A stretch of DNA of 25,682 nt from Leyella stercorea (GCF_019052365.1 NZ_JAHQUY010000047.1:1-25682), one strand, 5' to 3'. Numbered from the stretch's first letter, positions 1-7,894 are shown. The notes: a model not told the origin generated them from the letters alone. Made by a program: numbers and translations.

Positions 1-124
1 TAACAAAGTTCATTGTTATTATCTCAACTTGTTTGCCATTCTGGCAAAGGGAACTGTCCAGTAAAACTAATAATGTGATACCGGACACCAATATATTAAA
101 GTCGTGTTTGTGAAAAAATCCTCC

Positions 125-221
125 ATATCTTCCAGAAATACCGTAATGTTCTTGGTATAAGCGCAATAAAGGCTGGAAGATATCCTTGAAAACGCGATAT
201 CTTCCAGCCTATCTTCCAGCC
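125..221. repeat. Four-copy TATCTTCCAG motif
   Basis: TATCTTCCAG occurs at about 126-135, 199-208 and 210-219 on the plus strand, and in reverse orientation at about 172-181. The last two plus copies are immediately adjacent as TATCTTCCAGCC units. The cluster is seen directly; its role is unknown. Confidence 0.6.
171..209 (-). terminator. Long inverted repeat, likely terminator of the leftward operon
   Basis: A perfect 14-bp inverted repeat (GGCTGGAAGATATC at 171-184, its complement at 196-209) encloses an 11-base loop. Read on the minus strand, the stem is followed by TTTATT. It lies about 100 bases past the crp stop codon, so it could end transcription of the leftward operon. The extra copies of its arm nearby (about 125-135 and 210-221) are unusual for a plain terminator. 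Confidence 0.45.
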
Positions 222-311
222 TTAACCTTTCATCTCCCAGCTAAATTCTGAATTATGCTGTTTGTGATTAAGTTTGTGTGGAGTTGTTTGATCTTTATAG
301 TTGGCAACTTG

Positions 312-974
312 TTATCTTAGCCTTTCAATCTGCGGCACACTAATTATACCTCTGCTGAAGTGCAGCAGTCCGTCGGCTTGCATGGCGTTGAGCGCTTCCG
401 ATACGTTGAGGCGACTAATGCCGAGTTCTTGTGCAAGTCGCGTCATCTTTATGCGCAACACCTTTGCGCCGGTAGGGTAGAGGCAGTGCGACTTCAGGAA
501 GAACACGATGCGACTCCTTGTGTCAGCCGGCATCGGACGCCATAGTTTGCTCTCCGCTTTTTGTGCTATTGCGGAGACGATGTTAAGAAGATTGATACGG
601 AAAATGATAAATTCGTCGGAGATGTGCATAAGGTCGCTCTGTCCGATCTCCACCGTGTTGCTTTCGCCAATGGACGTAAACGTGCGTGTATAATGCTGCG
701 AAAGACCCATGAAATGCTCCAACTGAATGATGTACGGAGCCTTTATATATTCCTCTATCGAGTAGCCGTGGTCGTCGGCGTAAGCGATAGTCTTTACGTC
801 GCCACTCAATAGAATGGCGACGTTATCACATTTCTCTCCCTCCTTTTTTATTATATCGTTCTTGCCGAATTTCTTGAAGCTGAACTTCGTCTGACCGATA
901 ATTTGCATGAGGTTGTCGCTTGTGAGACCCTGGAACAATGGTATCTCGCGAAGCTTGTCGTAGAGATTAAGCAT
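312..974 (-). CDS. Crp/Fnr-family transcriptional regulator
   Basis: This 220-aa protein has the usual length and layout of Crp/Fnr regulators. The N-terminal cyclic-nucleotide-binding-like beta-roll spans about residues 12-130 and begins with the family-typical IPLFQGLTSDNL. A C-terminal winged helix-turn-helix (about 165-215) contains RLAQELGISRLNVSEALNAM. No cysteine cluster typical of an FNR iron-sulfur sensor is seen, so the signal is unknown. Its ATG follows the ApbE stop codon directly (TAAATG), so it is very probably translated from the same transcript as the last gene of the leftward operon. Being co-transcribed, it may regulate this operon, but that is inference. The target genes cannot be told from sequence. 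Confidence 0.9.
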   Translation of the reverse strand: MLNLYDKLREIPLFQGLTSDNLMQIIGQTKFSFKKFGKNDIIKKEGEKCDNVAILLSGDVKTIAYADDHGYSIEEYIKAPYIIQLEHFMGLSQHYTRTFTSIGESNTVEIGQSDLMHISDEFIIFRINLLNIVSAIAQKAESKLWRPMPADTRSRIVFFLKSHCLYPTGAKVLRIKMTRLAQELGISRLNVSEALNAMQADGLLHFSRGIISVPQIERLR

Positions 975-1991
975 TTACTTCTGAATCTTGTCCTCCATAG
1001 ACGGCGAATACCATACCTGTAGGTTGCCCTTGTCGTCGCTGTAGATGAGATACGCCATCAGTTCAGGATGCTTTTCGAGCACATTCTTCGCCTTCTCCAT
1101 GCCCATCACCATGAATGCCGTAGCATAAGCGTCGGCTTCTGCGCAGCGCTTTGCGAGCACCGTTGCCGAGAGAATGCTGTGCTGCACGGGATAGCCCGTA
1201 GCAGGGTCGATAGTGTGCGCATATTTCTTGCCGCCACGATAGTAGAAGTTGCGGTAGTTGCCGCTTGTCGCCATTGCGCGATCCTTCACGTTGAGCACGG
1301 TCTGCAACTCGTTGTTCACGTTCAGCGAGTCGTCCGACGGCTTCGTCACGCCAATCTTCCACGGCAGACGCTTTTCGCTGATGCCGTGCGTAACCACCTC
1401 GCCGCCAATCTCCACCATATAGTTCTTTATGCCGCGCTTTTCGAGCAGACGCGCCACCACATCGCAGCCGTAGCCCTTAGCAATAGCGCTGCAGTCGAGC
1501 ATTACGCGCGCATCTGTCTTCGTGATGCGATGGTTCACGAGCTTCACCTTCTTGTAACCTACGATAGCACGCAGCGAGTCTACCGTCTGCTTCGTCGGCG
1601 GATTGCCCGTCTTGAAGCCGAATCCCCATGCGTTCACAAGCGGTGCCACCGTTATGTCGAACGCTCCGTCGGTGTTGTCAGAGATTTTCTCAGCCAGATT
1701 AAACACACTCTCGAACATCTCGTTCGTTTCCACGTTCTCGCCGCGATTGATGTGCGAGATAATCGACTCCTTGTTGAACATCGACAAAGCGTTGTCCACC
1801 TTCTGCAGTTCTGCGAGAATGTCTGTCTGAATAGAAGAGTCGTTCTGATAAGTGATGTGATAGAACGTGCCGAATATCTGTCCCTCATCGTGCTGATAAG
1901 GCATGCTACGCTGTTGTCTTACAATATATATTGTTCCGATAATGAGGAACACGAGTAATGGCAATCGCCACAAAAGTTTTTTGTTTGTCAT
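975..1991 (-). CDS. apbE: FAD:protein FMN transferase (ApbE family)
   Basis: This 338-aa protein carries an N-terminal membrane anchor (LLWRLPLLVFLIIGTIYIV, about residues 5-23), so the catalytic part faces the periplasm. ApbE enzymes attach FMN from FAD to a Thr/Ser of target proteins such as NqrB/NqrC or RnfG/D. Family motifs seen in order are VDNALSMFNKESIISHIN, FDITVAPLVNAWGFG, LDCSAIAKGYGCDVVARLL, YMVEIGGEV, ATSGNYRNFY, AHTIDPATGYPV and CAEADAYATAFMVMG. These include the flavin- and Mg-binding regions. The gene starts three bases after the DUF6048 stop and abuts crp, so it sits inside the operon. No flavinylation target gene is present in the window; the substrate is presumably encoded elsewhere. 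Confidence 0.95.
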   Translation of the reverse strand: MTNKKLLWRLPLLVFLIIGTIYIVRQQRSMPYQHDEGQIFGTFYHITYQNDSSIQTDILAELQKVDNALSMFNKESIISHINRGENVETNEMFESVFNLAEKISDNTDGAFDITVAPLVNAWGFGFKTGNPPTKQTVDSLRAIVGYKKVKLVNHRITKTDARVMLDCSAIAKGYGCDVVARLLEKRGIKNYMVEIGGEVVTHGISEKRLPWKIGVTKPSDDSLNVNNELQTVLNVKDRAMATSGNYRNFYYRGGKKYAHTIDPATGYPVQHSILSATVLAKRCAEADAYATAFMVMGMEKAKNVLEKHPELMAYLIYSDDKGNLQVWYSPSMEDKIQK

Positions 1992-1994
1992 ATA

Positions 1995-2702
1995 CTAAAT
2001 CTCAAAGATTATGTTGAAAGTGCCGCCCAGTCGACTGCCACCTTGCTTGCCGTAGCCCGGCACATACCAAGTCTTTCCGATGTTGCCGTCGTCGTGAGCG
2101 ATACGTCTGCGATAGCGCACCGACCAGCCCAGACGAAGCGGACCAGCTATCTTCGCGTCCACGCCGAACACAGCCTCCATCCAATGATAGTTGGCCTTCA
2201 TGCCCTTCACGTTGTAGTCTACGTCGTCGCCCCAGACCGGATCTTTCAGTCCGTTGCCCACGACGTCGAACTTATAGTAAGTCATGGCATAGCGTGCGCC
2301 GGCATACACGCGGTAAGCGTCGTGTTTGTTCTTCGCTATGTTGAAGTCCATGCCCACACGCCAGTATGGCGCCGACGTCTTGTACTTAAGATTTGTCGTC
2401 GGGTTGTCAGAGTCTGCCGTGCCGTATCCCAGCTCAAACACCGGAAAGTAGCGGTCCTTTAGGTTGATGCGCAGCGCCGCCTCGTACTGTCCGTAGTCGC
2501 TGAACGCCAGTTGTGCCAGTCCCACCACGTCAGCCGACACCGCCACGCCGCGGAAGAACGCCACCGTGTCCTTCTGTGCCGTCAGCTTCTTATCCGCCGT
2601 AGCATCCTTTCTGCTCTGCGCCGTCGCCGTCGTCACCGCAATCAGCAACAGACTAATTGCTATGACCCTTGAAACGAATGAGGAAGTGCGCTTTACCGTC
2701 AT
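1995..2702 (-). CDS. DUF6048-like exported protein
   Basis: This 235-aa protein has a clear signal peptide (hydrophobic stretch VIAISLLLIAVTTATAQS, about residues 13-30). The rest is rich in aromatic residues and alternating patterns such as GVDAKIAGPLRLGWSVRYRR, compatible with a small outer-membrane beta barrel. I assign DUF6048 from the Bacteroidetes pairing with a DUF6452-type lipoprotein; no function is known to me. The first 50 bases overlap the end of the preceding gene. The start is kept because the signal peptide begins right at this ATG and no later Met would keep it. The overlap suggests translational coupling. Confidence 0.75.
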   Translation of the reverse strand: MTVKRTSSFVSRVIAISLLLIAVTTATAQSRKDATADKKLTAQKDTVAFFRGVAVSADVVGLAQLAFSDYGQYEAALRINLKDRYFPVFELGYGTADSDNPTTNLKYKTSAPYWRVGMDFNIAKNKHDAYRVYAGARYAMTYYKFDVVGNGLKDPVWGDDVDYNVKGMKANYHWMEAVFGVDAKIAGPLRLGWSVRYRRRIAHDDGNIGKTWYVPGYGKQGGSRLGGTFNIIFEI

Positions 2703-3156
2703 TGTATGTTACCTTATTATAGTTTATCGTTATGTTTTCAATCGCCTCCGTGGTGAACTTCACGTCCGTGATGGTGTGAAAGAACTGCGGGTTGCAGTCG
2801 ACCGACTCGAAGTGCGGGTTATTTTCCTTCGTCACCCATACCGTGTCCGTTGTGCTCACGTTGCTGTCCTTCTGCTTTATGCCGAAGACATACACATCCA
2901 CCGCACGCTGATAGCTCATCGGCAGCGCGATGCTGTCGAAGCCAGCGAGTCGGTTGATTATCACGGTGTCGTCGTCCTTGTAGTCGGCAGCGCGCGGCAC
3001 AGCCACTGTCAGCGTGTCCTCCATCGTCTTCATGCCGGCGTCGAGTCTGAACGTGGCATACACGCGGTTGTTCAGCGGACAGTCGATAGACGAGCACGCA
3101 GCCAGCACGAACAGCGCCACCATAGCGATGGCTGTCGTTATTGTTGTTGTTCGCAT
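2653..3156 (-). CDS. DUF6452-like lipoprotein
   Basis: This 167-aa protein begins with a lipoprotein signal whose lipobox is LAAC (Cys at about residue 20), followed by SSIDCPLNN, a Cys-containing motif I associate with DUF6452 proteins of Bacteroidales. The remaining sequence (VDVYVFGIKQKDS, FFHTITDVKFTTEAIENI) looks like a beta-sandwich. No enzymatic motif is seen. It lies 17 bases downstream of the glycosyltransferase gene and overlaps the DUF6048 gene by 50 bases. The lipoprotein and the putative barrel protein may act together in the envelope, which is inference from gene order only. Confidence 0.75.
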   Translation of the reverse strand: MRTTTITTAIAMVALFVLAACSSIDCPLNNRVYATFRLDAGMKTMEDTLTVAVPRAADYKDDDTVIINRLAGFDSIALPMSYQRAVDVYVFGIKQKDSNVSTTDTVWVTKENNPHFESVDCNPQFFHTITDVKFTTEAIENITINYNKVTYNDGKAHFLIRFKGHSN

Positions 3157-3173
3157 TTTGTCTGAAAGTTTGT

Positions 3174-4145
3174 TTATTGCTCGCAGCGCAGCGTCTTCTC
3201 AATCTGATAGTCGTTGCGGTTCTGCGACGAGCGGCTCACAAGGTCGCCGATGAATCCGGCGAGGAAGAACTGTGTGCCAATCATCATCACGGTGAGTGCG
3301 ATGAAGAAGTAAGGCGAGTCGGTGATGAGTCGCTGCGGAATGCCGTGAGCCAGGCACCAGAGCTTGTCTGCGCCCAGTGCTACCACTGAGAGGAAACCGA
3401 GGAAGAACATCAGCGTGCCGAGGAAGCCGAACACGTGCATAGGCTTTCTGCCGAAACTTGAGAGGAACCACAGCGTGATAAGGTCGAGATAGCCGTTGAA
3501 GAAGCGGTTCCAACCCATGAACTTCGACTTGCCGAACTTGCGTGCCTGATGGTGCACCGGCTTTTCGCCTATCTTGTCGAAGCCTGCGTTCTTGGCAAGA
3601 TAGGGAATGTATCGGTGCATCTCGCCGTACACCTCGATATTCTTCACAACATCCTTGCGGTAAGCCTTCAGTCCGCAGTTGAAGTCATGCAGATTATGAA
3701 TGCCGCTCACCTTACGTGCCGTAGCGTTGAAGAGTTTCGTAGGTATAGTCTTCGAGAGCGGGTCGCCCTGCTTGCGGTTCTGCTTGTATCCGCTCACGAG
3801 GTCGTAGCCCTCATCCTTAATCATGTGGTAGAGAGCCGGTATCTCGTCGGGCGAGTCCTGCAGGTCGGCGTCCATTGTGATTACGACGTCGCCCTGCGCC
3901 TCTTTGAAACCGCAGAATAGCGCCGGACTCTTGCCGTAGTTGCGGCGGAACTTGATGCCTTTTACTGTCGTCGACTTTTGCGAGAGACCCTCTATTACGT
4001 TCCACGAGTTGTCGGTGGAGCCGTCGTTTACGAAGATCACCTCGTATGTGAAGTTATTTGCCTTCATCACGCGTTCTATCCACGCGTAGAGTTCGGGGAG
4101 CGATTCCTCCTCGTTGAACAAAGGAACTACTACTGTTATATCCAT
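3174..4145 (-). CDS. Family 2 glycosyltransferase, DPM1/ArnC type
   Basis: This 323-aa membrane-bound glycosyltransferase has a GT-A domain (about residues 1-235) starting with ITVVVPLFNEEESLPEL. The nucleotide-sugar pocket reads VNDGSTDNSW and the metal-binding DxD-like motif is MDADLQDSPDEIP. Two C-terminal membrane helices follow (VFGFLGTLMFFLGFLSVVAL and FFIALTVMMIGTQFFLAGFI). This is the architecture of enzymes such as ArnC, GtrB and dolichyl-phosphate mannose synthases, which transfer a sugar from UDP or GDP to a polyprenyl phosphate at the inner membrane. The donor sugar cannot be read from sequence. It follows DUF4199 in the operon after a repeat-filled 121-base gap. Confidence 0.93.
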   Translation of the reverse strand: MDITVVVPLFNEEESLPELYAWIERVMKANNFTYEVIFVNDGSTDNSWNVIEGLSQKSTTVKGIKFRRNYGKSPALFCGFKEAQGDVVITMDADLQDSPDEIPALYHMIKDEGYDLVSGYKQNRKQGDPLSKTIPTKLFNATARKVSGIHNLHDFNCGLKAYRKDVVKNIEVYGEMHRYIPYLAKNAGFDKIGEKPVHHQARKFGKSKFMGWNRFFNGYLDLITLWFLSSFGRKPMHVFGFLGTLMFFLGFLSVVALGADKLWCLAHGIPQRLITDSPYFFIALTVMMIGTQFFLAGFIGDLVSRSSQNRNDYQIEKTLRCEQ

Positions 4146-4148
4146 TGT

Positions 4149-4262
4149 GATGTTGTGATGTTGTTATGTTGAGGTGTTGAGGTGTTGAGATATGATGTTG
4201 TTATGTTGAGGTGTTGAGATATGAGGTGTTGTTATGTTGAGATGGTGAGGTGTTGAGATATG
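4149..4262. repeat. Imperfect tandem repeat inside the leftward operon
   Basis: The gap between the DUF4199 and glycosyltransferase genes is made almost wholly of variants of GTTGTTATGTTGAGGTGTTG and GAGGTGTTGAGATATGA. About three long units of roughly 29-39 bp can be read, themselves built from the short word GTTGAGGT/GTTGAGAT. No open frame runs through it. Its even composition (nearly no C on the plus strand) means the transcribed strand is nearly G-free and would be weakly structured RNA. The role is unknown; it looks prone to slippage. Confidence 0.75.
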
Positions 4263-4266
4263 ATAT

Positions 4267-4785
4267 TTAATATCTGTTTCTTTTTCCGATAAGCGCAATC
4301 GGCAGACTTACAATAGCGCCGATGGCGAGATTCTGCATCATGAACATGAACGCCCAATGCACCGGGGTGATCATCGTCACTACGTCCATGCTGTTCTTTA
4401 TCTCCGTCTTCGATATGCCCTGCTGCTCGTAGATAGGCGCCAGCTGCTTCATCGTTGTGGTGATGAGATTGGCGAACGCGCCATTGTCCAAGAACTGGAA
4501 GTAGGCGTACTGCACCAGTGCGAACACCAGCGAAGCGTAGATGAACACATAGAGCGAATAGGCGTAGGCGCGGCGGAACGATATCACGCCGAAGAGCGCC
4601 TCCGTGCGGAACGCCTTCAGTCTGTAGCCTACGAGGAACGGCGTAGCCAGAGCTAAGATATTGCCGATGAAACCCGCGTTGAGCAGCATTATACATGCGA
4701 AGCTTGCTGCCCACAACAGTGCGAGCAGCAAGGCATCCTGGCGTGCGAACGCCTTCAGTTGTACAAGATGATTGATGTTTATCAT
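4267..4785 (-). CDS. DUF4199 membrane protein
   Basis: This 172-aa protein has about four membrane helices: ALLLALLWAASFACIMLL, FIGNILALATPFLVGY, YAYSLYVFIYASLVFALVQY and a C-terminal one around IGAIVSLPIALIG. A polar loop of about 45 residues precedes the last helix. This matches DUF4199 in length and layout; the family is common next to a family 2 glycosyltransferase in Bacteroidetes, and its function is unknown. The ATG shares one base with the stop codon of the endonuclease gene (TAATG), indicating translational coupling. A role with the neighbouring glycosyltransferase is possible but is inference. Confidence 0.85.
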   Translation of the reverse strand: MININHLVQLKAFARQDALLLALLWAASFACIMLLNAGFIGNILALATPFLVGYRLKAFRTEALFGVISFRRAYAYSLYVFIYASLVFALVQYAYFQFLDNGAFANLITTTMKQLAPIYEQQGISKTEIKNSMDVVTMITPVHWAFMFMMQNLAIGAIVSLPIALIGKRNRY

Positions 4786-6284
4786 TAGCGCATCACCTTA
4801 AATATGTTCTTACCCTGCTTCACTACGTATACGCCGTGCTGCGCATCGCCCGTTACCACTCTGCCGCTGAGGTCGTACATGGTGTAGGGCTGAGCGGGGT
4901 CGAATGTGCCCTGCGTGCCCTCAGCCACGCTGCCTATAGCCGTAGCCGCGCTGCCCTTCACACCGGTGAGCGCAATGTCGCGCACCTCCCATGTCGGAGC
5001 CTCGCTTGTGGTGCTTGTATAGTGGAACACGATATTAATCTTCTTGCCAGCCCAAGCGCTGAGGTCTATATCGCCCGAGTCGACGAAACTCCAGCTGTCA
5101 CCCGTAGGCCATGTGAAGCCCTCGAGCTTCGTCGTCTTGCCCTCGCAACGCACCTCCACGCTGAGCTTCTCGCTTGGTTTCTGCGCGTAGTTCACCGCAT
5201 GACTGAACGAAACCGTAGCCTCCTTGTATCCGCTGAGGTCAATCTCCGGCGTCACCATCGAACTTTCAGCCGCATACTTCGTAGCATACTTGTTAGAACC
5301 CTCCTTGATAGCGCCCGTGCCCTTCCATCCGAACGAGCTTGTGCGCTCCCAAACCTCTGCGCCCTCCTTCGGGTGGAGTGTGGTCTCGATGGTGCATCCG
5401 CCGTCTGTAGACTTGTAGCTTGCCAGGTAGATACACATCATGCTATTCTCCGGCACCACCTGCTTCGTCACAACCGTTGTAGCCGGGTCGAACTCGTAGC
5501 TGATGCTGTCTCCCCAGATGTACTCCATGAGGTTAGGAAAGTCGATGAACGGGTTGCGGTTGCCCTGAATGCTGTACACGATGTTGTTGCGCTTAGCCTC
5601 CAGGTCGCTCACGGGGTCTTGCTTAGCCCACTTGATGTAGAGGTCAGACGCCCACTTCTGCAGCGTAGGATAGTCGCCCGTCTCAAGCGAGTTCAAGCCC
5701 TCCTTCACCCACTTGTAGTCCTGATAGCATGTAGCCATGTAGAGGTATGCACGAGCGAAGTCGCCCTGCCACTCGGGGTAAGGCTGCCACAGCTTCTTGC
5801 CGCTGTTGCCCGTGCCCACCTTTATCACGCCGTTGTCGTACGTCGCCTTTGTCACCACGCCCATGCCGTAGTTGCTCTTCGTAGAGTTAGCCTTGGCGTC
5901 GCTCGGCATGAGGTTGTAGAGGTCTTTGTATGCCTGGCGCTGCTCGCCTCCCCACCAACTCTTCGGGAACGAGTGCTCGATGTTCATCGAGCTGCACGAT
6001 TCGCCCCATGCTCCGAACTCCACCTTCTCCGGCGAGTAGCGGTCTATTACGTATCCGTTGTCGTTATCTGTGAGGTAGAAGCCCCACCATGTGGCAGCCT
6101 TGCCCTTGCCGTAGCTGAGCACGGTAGCCTCTTTGATGATGTTGTGGACGGCGGTCTTCAGTTCGGCGCCCTTCTTTCCCTTCAGCGCGTCGTAGTAGCC
6201 CTGCGGAATCTGTGCCGAAGCAGTCAGAGCGTACACCGTAGCGACAACCATCATCACCAAAGCCTTCAATTCTGTTCTCTTCAT
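4785..6284 (-). CDS. Secreted endonuclease I with T9SS sorting domain
   Basis: This 499-aa protein is built from a signal peptide (LKALVMMVVATVYALTASAQ), an endonuclease I domain (about 26-260), a jelly-roll/choice-of-anchor-like region (about 285-445), and a C-terminal T9SS type A-like sorting domain (YTMYDLSGRVV ... GVYVVKQGKNIFKV). The catalytic motif is NIEHSFPKSWWGG with H104, followed by DLYNLMPSDAKANSTKSNYG, as in the EndA/NucM family. It should cut DNA outside the cell or on the cell surface. I use the ATG at 6284 rather than a TTG 15 bases upstream because AAGGAG lies just before it and the TTG falls in that ribosome site. It heads the leftward operon. Confidence 0.92.
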   Translation of the reverse strand: MKRTELKALVMMVVATVYALTASAQIPQGYYDALKGKKGAELKTAVHNIIKEATVLSYGKGKAATWWGFYLTDNDNGYVIDRYSPEKVEFGAWGESCSSMNIEHSFPKSWWGGEQRQAYKDLYNLMPSDAKANSTKSNYGMGVVTKATYDNGVIKVGTGNSGKKLWQPYPEWQGDFARAYLYMATCYQDYKWVKEGLNSLETGDYPTLQKWASDLYIKWAKQDPVSDLEAKRNNIVYSIQGNRNPFIDFPNLMEYIWGDSISYEFDPATTVVTKQVVPENSMMCIYLASYKSTDGGCTIETTLHPKEGAEVWERTSSFGWKGTGAIKEGSNKYATKYAAESSMVTPEIDLSGYKEATVSFSHAVNYAQKPSEKLSVEVRCEGKTTKLEGFTWPTGDSWSFVDSGDIDLSAWAGKKINIVFHYTSTTSEAPTWEVRDIALTGVKGSAATAIGSVAEGTQGTFDPAQPYTMYDLSGRVVTGDAQHGVYVVKQGKNIFKVMR

Positions 6285-6332
6285 TTGTGTCTCCTTCAAA
6301 AATCTTTATGTTTTTAAAACGTTTCTGCGCAG

Positions 6333-6340
6333 CAAAGTTA
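6333..6340 (-). promoter_or_regulatory. Promoter (-7 element) for the leftward operon
   Basis: The minus strand reads TAACTTTG here, an exact match to the Bacteroidetes TAnnTTTG element, about 49 bases before the endonuclease ATG. The upstream -33 element is poor: no clear TTTG at 19-21 bases, only T-rich sequence. The asparaginase gene may also read through into the operon. Confidence 0.5.
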
Positions 6341-6404
6341 GCACATTTGGCTGAAACCGCTATATAAATAATGTGTAAAAATGCTTAACCCTCGCATTAC
6401 GTTT

Positions 6405-7457
6405 CTATTTCGTAATCTCGCCGCAGATGCTTCTGCCCATGAGGTTGCGTATCACGCGCGGGTCCTTGTAGTGAGCCTGCAGGAACATGAGCTTCGTGAT
6501 GGCGCTCTCCACGGTGCTGTCGCCGCCGCTCACCACGCCTGCGTCCTGCAACTGGAAGCCCGTGTCGTAGCGACCCATCTTCACGAATCCAGCCACACAC
6601 TGGCTGATGTTCACAATCGTCACGCCGCGCTGCGTAGCGTCCTTCAGCAGACGCGTGAGCCACGGCTTCTGCGGAGCGTTGCCGCTGCCGAAACTTCTCA
6701 TCACGATGCCGCGCAGCTCGGGTGCGTCGAACATGTGGCGCGCTATGTTCTCCTGAATGCCTGGGAAGAGCGAGAACACTACCACGTTCGGGTCCATAGC
6801 CATGTGCGGAATCATCGGCTTCGTGTAGTCGGGCTTCAAGATGTAGTGGGGATTGAAGTGGAACTCCACGCCCGCCTCGCACAGGTGCGGATAGTTGAAC
6901 GAGTTGAAGGCGTTGAATCCGTCGGCGCTCTCCTTTGTACTGCGGTTGCCGCGCAGCAGTCGGCCGCTGAAGTAGATGCACACCTCCGGCACCATCGGGC
7001 GCCCGTCCTCGCCGAACGCCGACGCCAGTTCGATACTCGTCAGCAGGTTCTCCTTGCCGTCGGTACGGAGCTGTCCGATAGGCAGCTGCGAACCGGTCAG
7101 AATCACAGGCTTCGTGAGGTTCTCGAGCATGAACGAGAGCGCCGATGCCGTGTACGACATAGTGTCGGTGCCGTGCAGCACCACGAATCCGTCGTATTTG
7201 TCGTAGTTGTCGGCTATGATGCGTACAAGCTGAGCCCATCGACGCAGGCTCATGTCCGATGAGTCGATAGGAGGAGTGAACTGATAAGTGTCTACGTCCG
7301 TCTGCAGAAGTGCAAATTCGGGAAAGTTCGACAGTAGGTGGTCGAAGTTGAGCGGCTCAAGAGCCCCCGTCTCACGGTTGCATCCCATGCCGATAGTGCC
7401 ACCGGTGTATATCAATAACACCTTGTTAAGTCGTGGGCTTGCTTGTTTGTTATTCAT
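6405..7457 (-). CDS. ansA: Type I (cytoplasmic) L-asparaginase
   Basis: This 350-aa protein hydrolyses L-asparagine to aspartate and ammonia. It has no signal peptide, which fits the cytoplasmic type I form. Motifs seen: LLIYTGGTIGMG with the nucleophile region T18-G-G-T21, VVLHGTDTMSYTASALSF with T97-D98, and TGSQLPIGQLRTDGKEN. Length matches type I enzymes (about 340-350 aa). The ATG at 7457 begins MNNKQASPRLNK. The gene is 120 bases upstream of the endonuclease gene, which has its own promoter, so it may form a separate transcript. It is divergent from the Wza-like gene. Confidence 0.95.
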   Translation of the reverse strand: MNNKQASPRLNKVLLIYTGGTIGMGCNRETGALEPLNFDHLLSNFPEFALLQTDVDTYQFTPPIDSSDMSLRRWAQLVRIIADNYDKYDGFVVLHGTDTMSYTASALSFMLENLTKPVILTGSQLPIGQLRTDGKENLLTSIELASAFGEDGRPMVPEVCIYFSGRLLRGNRSTKESADGFNAFNSFNYPHLCEAGVEFHFNPHYILKPDYTKPMIPHMAMDPNVVVFSLFPGIQENIARHMFDAPELRGIVMRSFGSGNAPQKPWLTRLLKDATQRGVTIVNISQCVAGFVKMGRYDTGFQLQDAGVVSGGDSTVESAITKLMFLQAHYKDPRVIRNLMGRSICGEITK

Positions 7458-7544
7458 AATGTTCTAAGGCTAATGACACCCGCAGAAAAGAGCAATGAAA
7501 GATGGAACACGCTACGTTTCAGCACATGCCATGTTATTATCCGA

Positions 7545-7552
7545 CAAAATTA
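7545..7552 (-). promoter_or_regulatory. Possible promoter of the asparaginase gene
   Basis: The minus strand reads TAATTTTG, matching TAnnTTTG, about 88 bases before the ATG. A TTTG is present upstream but only 14 bases away, shorter than the usual 19-21, so the call is weak. Confidence 0.35.
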
Positions 7553-7657
7553 AATAAAATTTGCGACAAAACCCCTGCTTCTCCCATGTTTTTTTACAAA
7601 GTGATGGCGTTTGTTGCAATTAGTGGGGTGTATCCAGCCTCGGTTTGTGTCATCGTG

Positions 7658-7767
7658 TCGCGTTCGGTGTCCGATCGGGTTGCGTTCGCCGTCCGATTGG
7701 GTTGCGTTCGCCGTCCGATCGGGTTGCGTTCGCCGTCCGATCGGATTCCGTTCGGGTGACGATGGGG
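7658..7767. repeat. 22-bp GC-rich tandem repeat, about five units
   Basis: Units begin at 7658, 7680, 7702, 7724 and 7746. Units 2-4 are nearly identical (core GCGTTCGCCGTCCGAT), differing at one or two positions; unit 1 differs at about three positions and unit 5 is degenerate. The period equals about two DNA helix turns, so any bound protein would see the sites on the same face. It lies about 60 bases upstream of the -33 element of the Wza-like gene. Confidence 0.85.
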
Positions 7768-7828
7768 TAGCGTAGGGCGGTCGATTGTACTTTGTTGCAT
7801 TATTCTGTGAAATGTATAAGCAAAAAAC

Positions 7829-7859
7829 TTGTCAGTGTCAGAAATATGTAGTATTTTTG
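7829..7859 (+). promoter_or_regulatory. Promoter of the Wza-like gene
   Basis: TTG at 7829-7831, a 20-base gap, and TATTTTTG at 7852-7859 match the Bacteroidetes -33/-7 consensus with the best spacing. The ATG follows about 35 bases later. Confidence 0.65.
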
Positions 7860-7894
7860 CAGTCGATATTTAAACAAAAGACTGAATAATTGTT

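Larger units (their letters stand above)
1..311. other. Gene-free left edge with repeats
   Basis: No coding region can be supported here. The stretch lies downstream of the leftward crp gene. It holds a short hairpin at 32-48 (TTTGCCA, 3-base loop, TGGCAAA) and several copies of a TATCTTCCAG motif at about 126-221, described separately. Whether a further gene lies beyond the left edge cannot be seen. Confidence 0.6.
7458..7894. other. Divergent intergenic region
   Basis: This 437-base stretch separates the leftward asparaginase from the rightward Wza-like gene. It holds probable promoters for each side and a GC-rich 22-bp tandem repeat at 7658-7767. Short open frames over the repeat have repetitive, low-complexity translations and no support, so no gene is called. 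Confidence 0.7.

Noticed and set aside
1068..1958. 296-codon open frame antisense to apbE
   Set aside because: Shadow of a well-supported ApbE gene; no ribosome site, no domain.
4836..6317. 493-codon open frame antisense to the endonuclease gene
   Set aside because: Same codon-bias shadow effect; the translation is rich in Arg/His/Val/Leu with no motif, while the minus-strand frame has a clear endonuclease I domain.
7594..7800. 68-codon minus-strand frame over the 22-bp repeat
   Set aside because: The translation only mirrors the DNA repeat (repeating Arg/Ser/Asn/Pro words), and it covers the divergent regulatory region.
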